Source of the DNA: a bacterium
GTDB lineage: Bacteria; UBP15; UBA6099; DSWB01
Length of the DNA stretch: 9,208 nucleotides
Direction: 5' to 3'
NCBI GenBank assembly: GCA_020061125.1
Contig: JAGUYV010000396.1
Location: 1-9,208 of the forward strand
The translations under genes were made by a program, and so were the position numbers. The notes below the pieces were generated by a model. The model saw only the letters and a program-made list of their open reading frames with translations, was not told the origin of the DNA and did no database searches. This document shows, in pieces, positions 5,824-9,208 of this stretch. How positions within the stretch are numbered: the stretch's first letter is position 1; every line of letters begins with the position of its first letter.

Positions 5824-6624
5824 ATGTTCAGACACAAGACGATTATAACGGCATTGATTATGGCGCTGGCCCTGTCCGCGCCCGCAGCCGCGGAGAACTA
5901 CAAGGCCGTGGCGGGCAACATCAAAGGCACGGTTCAGATGTCAACCGGCGGCGGGTCGTGGAAGGCCGTGAAAAACCACGACAAGCTGCGCATGGGCGAC
6001 AAGGTCAAAACCGGCGCGGACGGTTCCGTAATTCTGTCCTTCGGGCAGGGCAATGTGCTGGCCCTGTCGCCGCTCACCTCCATCACCATCGAGGACATAA
6101 GCAGCCGGGGCAACACAAAATCCAGCGTGATCCGCGTGGAATCCGGCCGCATGCTGGCCACGGCTCGCAAGCTCAAAACCCCGGATTCGGTGTTCGAGGT
6201 GCGCACCCCGCACGGCTCCGCGGGCGTTCGCGGCTCCGAGGTCGCCGTGACCGTGGATCAGGGCGCCTCCCTGTTCCAGATCATCTCCGGCGTGTTCAAT
6301 GTGACCGTGGGCGGCGTCTCCGAGCTGCTCCAGGCCGGGTTCCAGATGGACATCGCCGCCGGGCTTTCCGCGCCTCCGGCGGCAGCCGCCATTGACCCGG
6401 CCGTGCTCGAAGCTCTCAAAAAGGAAGTCCAGGAAAAGACCGAGGCCGGAAAGCAGACCGAGGCCAACAGCGCCGCCGAGGACAACACCATCGAGGCCGC
6501 GAACGATGTGTTCGAAATCCTGGATCGCGCCAACCACGGCTCGTGCCGCACCGTGTGCTCGTATTTCAGCAGCGACGGCTCCTGCATGTACATTTATGAG
6601 ATGTGCGAATACCACAGCTATTGA
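5824..6624 (+). CDS. Exported FecR-domain protein with four-cysteine C-terminal tail (copy 2)
   Basis: This 266-aa protein has a signal peptide with cleavage near APAAA at 23. The FecR domain spans about residues 26-165, with landmarks GNIKGTVQM, MGDKVKTGADGSVIL, ALSPLTSITI and FEVRTPHGSAGVRGSEVAV. A Lys/Glu/Ala-rich, probably helical segment follows at about 190-233. The C-terminal tail holds all four cysteines (241, 245, 254, 261) and ends in Tyr. Like copy 1, it has no anti-sigma domain and no second membrane segment, so it should be free in the periplasm or attached to a partner. The gene starts 17 bp after the barrel gene behind GGGGAGGG (5809-5816) at 7-nt spacing, the same ribosome site and spacing as copy 1. 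Two disulfides in the tail are plausible in the oxidising periplasm. The function of the tail is unknown. Confidence 0.87.
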   Translation: MFRHKTIITALIMALALSAPAAAENYKAVAGNIKGTVQMSTGGGSWKAVKNHDKLRMGDKVKTGADGSVILSFGQGNVLALSPLTSITIEDISSRGNTKSSVIRVESGRMLATARKLKTPDSVFEVRTPHGSAGVRGSEVAVTVDQGASLFQIISGVFNVTVGGVSELLQAGFQMDIAAGLSAPPAAAAIDPAVLEALKKEVQEKTEAGKQTEANSAAEDNTIEAANDVFEILDRANHGSCRTVCSYFSSDGSCMYIYEMCEYHSY

Positions 6625-6649
6625 CATTGCATGAACCTGACCCGTAACG

Positions 6650-6678
6650 CCGGGAAGCCGCCCCGTGCGGCTTCCCGG
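6650..6678 (+). terminator. Strong hairpin after the second FecR gene, probable terminator without a U-tract
   Basis: A perfect 12-bp GC-rich stem, CCGGGAAGCCGC with GCGGCTTCCCGG, encloses a 5-nt loop (CCCGT), 25 bp after the stop codon. No run of T follows on either side, so classical intrinsic termination is uncertain. It could equally be a 3'-end stabiliser at which transcription ends by Rho. Confidence 0.55.
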
Positions 6679-6722
6679 ATGCGGGACAGTTCCGCGCCCT
6701 TCCCCAATTCCCACCATTCCCC

Positions 6723-6750
6723 TTGCGCATCGCTCCATAAAAAGTACAAT
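6723..6750 (+). promoter_or_regulatory. Candidate glmS promoter
   Basis: TACAAT (6745-6750) matches five of six -10 positions, and TTGCGC (6723-6728) lies 16 nt upstream as a weak -35. It sits in an AT-rich patch between the hairpin at 6650-6678 and a GC-rich leader. Transcription would begin near 6757, leaving about 143 nt before the glmS ATG. The leader (6757-6899) holds a small hairpin CGGGCG/CGCCCG (6804-6821). I see no other gene in 6625-6899. Confidence 0.5.
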
Positions 6751-6899
6751 CATCTTAATGGCGTTCTGGGACGCGGCGGCGCGCGCGCAACATCACTCGA
6801 ACCCGGGCGCGGCATCGCCCGCCGCTTCAACGAAAAACTTTCCTTCGCAACGGCCTCCGGCGACAACTCAACCTGTGATGCCAAAAAGGAGTATTTGCT

Positions 6900-8729
6900 A
6901 TGTGCGGAATCGTGGGATACATCGGCAGCGGTGAAGCCACGGAATACATCTTCGACGGACTCAAGCGGCTCGAGTACCGCGGCTATGATTCGGCGGGCAT
7001 CGCCACAATCACCAACGGCGGCATAGACCGGCGCCGCGGCGAGGGCAAGCTCGTGAACCTCGAAAAGAAACTGCGCGAGCAACCCCTGGCCGGCTCCGTG
7101 GGCATCGGCCACACCCGCTGGGCCACGCACGGGCGCCCCACCGAGTTCAACGCCCACCCCCACACCGACGGCTCCGGCAAAATCTCCGTGGTGCACAACG
7201 GCATCATCGAAAATTACATGCCCCTCAAAGAGGAGCTTATCGAAAAGGGGCACCGCTTCGTGTCCCAGACCGACACCGAGGTGCTCGCCCACCTGATCGA
7301 GGACGAGTTCAAAGACGACCTCGAAGCCGCGGTGCGCGCCGCGCTCAAGCGCGTGGAAGGCGCCTACGCCATCGGCGTGATCTCAACCCATGACCCCGAC
7401 ACCCTCATCGCGGGCCGCAAGTCCAGCCCCCTCATTCTCGGACTGGGAGACAACGAGAATTTCATCGCATCGGATGTGCCCGCCATTCTGCCCCACACCC
7501 GAAAAATCATTTACCTCGACGACGAGGAAATCGCCGTGCTCACCCGTTCCGGCGCGACCGTCAAGGACCTCGGCGGCAACACCGTGGACAAGAAGGTCGA
7601 AACCATCGAGTGGAACCCGGTGCTGGCCGAAAAAGGCGGCTACGACCACTTCATGCTCAAGGAGATCTTCGAGCAGCCCCAGGTCATCCGCAACACCATC
7701 GGCGGCCGCACCGACGAGGAACACGCCAAAATCTACCTCGAAGAAATGGGCCTGTCCGTCGAAGATGTGAAGAAGCTCAAGCACATCTACATCGTGGCGT
7801 GCGGCACCGCATATTACAGCGGCTGCGTGGGCAAATACATGATCGAGCAGCTCGCCCGCGTGCAGGTCGAGGTGGACTTCGCCTCCGAGTTCCGCTACCG
7901 CAACCCCATCGTGGACGAGTCCACGCTCGTGATCGTAATCTCGCAAAGCGGCGAAACCGCGGACACCCTGGCCGCGCTGCGCGAAGCCAAAAAGCGCGGC
8001 GCCAGGGTCATCGGTATCGTGAATGTCAAAGGCAGCAGCATCGCCCGCGAGGTGGACGGCGTGCTGTACATCCACGCCGGGCCGGAAATCGGCGTGGCCA
8101 GCACCAAGGCGTACATGGCCATGCTCATCGCCCTCATTCTGATCGCCATCCAGTTCGGCCGCATGCGTGAGCTGGTGGATGTGCCCGAGGCGCGCCGCCT
8201 CATCCGCGAACTCAAGCGCCTGCCGCGCCTCATCGAGCGCACTCTGGCCGATGTCGGCAACATCCAGGAAATCGCCGAAACCTTCTTCGAGGCCCGGGAC
8301 TTCCTGTACCTGGGCCGCGGCGTGAACTTCCCTACCGCGATGGAAGGCGCGCTCAAGCTCAAGGAAATCTCCTACATCCACGCCGAGGCCTACGCAGCGG
8401 GCGAGATGAAACACGGCCCCATCGCGCTCATTGACCGCAACATGCCCGTGCTGTGCATCGCCACCAAGAGCGCCACCTACGACAAAGTCTTGAGCAACAT
8501 CCAGGAAGTCAAGGCGCGCGAGGGCAATGTCATCGCCCTGGTCACAGACGGCGACGAGGAAATCCTCAAGTTCACCCGCGATGTCATCTCCGTGCCAGAG
8601 ACCGAGGAAATATTGTCCCCGATCGTCAATGTCGTGCCCATGCAGCTTCTGGCGTACTACATCGCCCTGCGCCGCGGCTCCGATGTGGACCAGCCCCGCA
8701 ACCTGGCCAAGTCCGTGACCGTGGAATAG
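6900..8729 (+). CDS. glmS: Glutamine--fructose-6-phosphate aminotransferase (isomerizing)
   Basis: This 609-aa protein catalyses the first step of UDP-GlcNAc synthesis, making glucosamine-6-phosphate from fructose-6-phosphate and glutamine in the cytoplasm for peptidoglycan and lipopolysaccharide. The N-terminal glutaminase domain starts MCGIVGYIG, so Cys2 becomes the N-terminal nucleophile after Met removal. It shows YRGYDSAG, HTRWATHG (71-78), HNG (99-101) and QTDTE (123-127). Two SIS sugar-isomerase domains follow. The first has CGTAYYSG (301-308), SQSGETADT (348-356) and STKAY (401-405). The second has GRGVNFPTAMEGALKLKE (from 472) and HAEAYAAGEMKHGP (494-507). The C-terminus is the family's NLAKSVTVE. 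Length is normal and all key residues are present. The start is fixed by AAAAAGGAG (6883-6891), 8 nt upstream. It appears to be transcribed alone. No glmS ribozyme core is visible in the leader. Confidence 0.98.
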   Translation: MCGIVGYIGSGEATEYIFDGLKRLEYRGYDSAGIATITNGGIDRRRGEGKLVNLEKKLREQPLAGSVGIGHTRWATHGRPTEFNAHPHTDGSGKISVVHNGIIENYMPLKEELIEKGHRFVSQTDTEVLAHLIEDEFKDDLEAAVRAALKRVEGAYAIGVISTHDPDTLIAGRKSSPLILGLGDNENFIASDVPAILPHTRKIIYLDDEEIAVLTRSGATVKDLGGNTVDKKVETIEWNPVLAEKGGYDHFMLKEIFEQPQVIRNTIGGRTDEEHAKIYLEEMGLSVEDVKKLKHIYIVACGTAYYSGCVGKYMIEQLARVQVEVDFASEFRYRNPIVDESTLVIVISQSGETADTLAALREAKKRGARVIGIVNVKGSSIAREVDGVLYIHAGPEIGVASTKAYMAMLIALILIAIQFGRMRELVDVPEARRLIRELKRLPRLIERTLADVGNIQEIAETFFEARDFLYLGRGVNFPTAMEGALKLKEISYIHAEAYAAGEMKHGPIALIDRNMPVLCIATKSATYDKVLSNIQEVKAREGNVIALVTDGDEEILKFTRDVISVPETEEILSPIVNVVPMQLLAYYIALRRGSDVDQPRNLAKSVTVE

Positions 8730-8752
8730 ATCTTCCCATATCAAGAATTCAT

Positions 8753-8784
8753 GCGGGAAGCGCCCAATACTGCGCGTTCCCCGC
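8753..8784. terminator. Imperfect hairpin between convergent genes, possible bidirectional terminator
   Basis: GCGGGAAGCGC (8753-8763) pairs with GCGCGTTCCCCGC (8772-8784), with two single-base bulges and an 8-nt loop. It lies 23 bp after the glmS stop, and a short T-containing stretch (AGTTTCATTT) follows on the plus strand. As the only strong hairpin between two convergent genes, it may stop transcription from both sides. The T-tract is weak. Confidence 0.45.
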
Positions 8785-8856
8785 AGTTTCATTTCCTGTG
8801 CATGAAAAACGATATTGGGGATGCGGCTGGATATTCAGCTTGCCATTGAAAGAAGT

Positions 8857-9208
8857 TTATTTCAACCTAATCTCCGTCCACACGGGCAGGTGGTCGCTTA
8901 GCGGATCGCAGGTCTTCGCAGGGCAGATGCCGCTGTCTTGAATGTCCGCGTCTTTTACGAAAATCAAATCGATGACCATGCGAACGCCGTATTCCACGCG
9001 CGTGGTGCCTCGCTTGTGCGGCTTGATGGCCGCGTGCGCGTCCGCGTATCCCGCGTCTGTGAGCGCCGGGACCGTGGAATCGTTAGGCGCGCCGCCGGAC
9101 GCGAGGTCCGCGGCATACGCAAAGGTATTCATGTCCCCGCCAATGACCACGGGGCCGGGGAACGCCGCAGCATGAGCTGCGAGCTGGCGTGCCTGTGCGC
9201 CGCGAAAG
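8857..9208 (-). CDS. Endonuclease/exonuclease/phosphatase-family protein, C-terminal fragment
   Basis: The frame is open from the right window edge to the TAA at 8859-8857, so about 116 C-terminal residues are visible and the start lies outside. The fragment carries three hallmarks of this metal-dependent hydrolase superfamily, in order: GGDMNTF (the G-D-x-N motif), IDLIFVKD (the D-x-I-F motif) and LSDHLPV (the S-D-H motif with the catalytic Asp-His). The protein ends soon after, as is usual. Members cut nucleic acids, sphingomyelin, inositol phosphates or other phosphodiesters. The N-terminal part that would narrow this down, and show any signal peptide, is missing. The gene converges on glmS across a 127-bp gap and shows no link to the FecR cassettes. 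Confidence 0.85.
   Translation of the reverse strand, partial: FRGAQARQLAAHAAAFPGPVVIGGDMNTFAYAADLASGGAPNDSTVPALTDAGYADAHAAIKPHKRGTTRVEYGVRMVIDLIFVKDADIQDSGICPAKTCDPLSDHLPVWTEIRLK

Noticed and set aside
6625-6899. glmS ribozyme upstream of glmS
   Set aside because: The region lacks the conserved core segments (nothing like the GACGAGG segment or the paired AGCGCC elements in order). The hairpin at 6650-6678 belongs to the end of the FecR gene.
6631-7026. Small protein between the second FecR gene and glmS
   Set aside because: It overlaps the glmS start by over 120 bases, begins inside the approach to the terminator hairpin, has no ribosome site, and shows no domain-like composition.
7383-8792. 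469-codon minus-strand open frame opposite glmS
   Set aside because: It is antisense to an intact glmS with all catalytic motifs. Its His/Asp/Val-rich composition is typical of a shadow frame.
8846-8865. Inverted repeat TTGAAA-TTTCAA at the end of the hydrolase gene
   Set aside because: Six AT-rich base pairs overlapping a stop codon, with no T-tract, are weak and easily due to chance.
1-9208. CRISPR array, tRNA or rRNA genes, insertion sequences or attachment sites
   Set aside because: No regularly spaced repeats, tRNA-like cloverleaf sequence, rRNA signature, transposase frame or terminal inverted repeats were seen by eye.

Overview
The window comes from a GC-rich Gram-negative (diderm) bacterium. 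This follows from lipoprotein and Sec signal peptides, predicted outer-membrane beta-barrels, an ECF sigma factor with a zinc-finger anti-sigma partner, and strong purine-rich Shine-Dalgarno sites. I cannot name the phylum. The look of the cell-surface proteins is compatible with deep-branching or poorly cultured lineages, but nothing here decides it.

Layout, left to right. (1) On the minus strand, positions 1-1268 hold a two-gene regulatory operon: an ECF sigma factor (633-1268) followed 8 bp later by a membrane-spanning zf-HC2 anti-sigma factor (from 624, running off the left edge). Their leader carries a housekeeping-like promoter and a candidate ECF-type promoter of the form GGAACTT-N16-TCCAA, which would fit autoregulation. 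(2) Divergently on the plus strand, an extended -10 promoter (TGCTATAAT) precedes a three-gene cell-envelope operon: a 243-aa predicted beta-barrel protein, a secreted FecR-domain protein with a long Lys/Glu tail, and a 572-aa lipoprotein with Ig-like domains. It closes with a rho-independent terminator near 4927-4972. (3) A second promoter leads to a second barrel plus FecR pair (5081-5806 and 5824-6624), ended by a strong hairpin. (4) glmS (6900-8729) has its own promoter and a leader of about 140 nt. (5) Convergent to glmS is the C-terminal part of an endonuclease/exonuclease/phosphatase-family protein, cut by the right edge.

How the genes may work together. The notable unit is the duplicated two-gene cassette of a small outer-membrane barrel followed by an exported FecR-domain protein, with a surface Ig-like lipoprotein between the copies and an ECF sigma/anti-sigma pair next door. 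FecR domains are best known in membrane-anchored sigma regulators that work with TonB-dependent receptors. Here they are free exported proteins, no TonB receptor is visible, and each is translated right after a barrel. I infer a periplasmic or surface assembly in which each FecR protein partners its own barrel. That is a hypothesis, not something the sequence proves. glmS and the hydrolase look like ordinary housekeeping neighbours outside this system.
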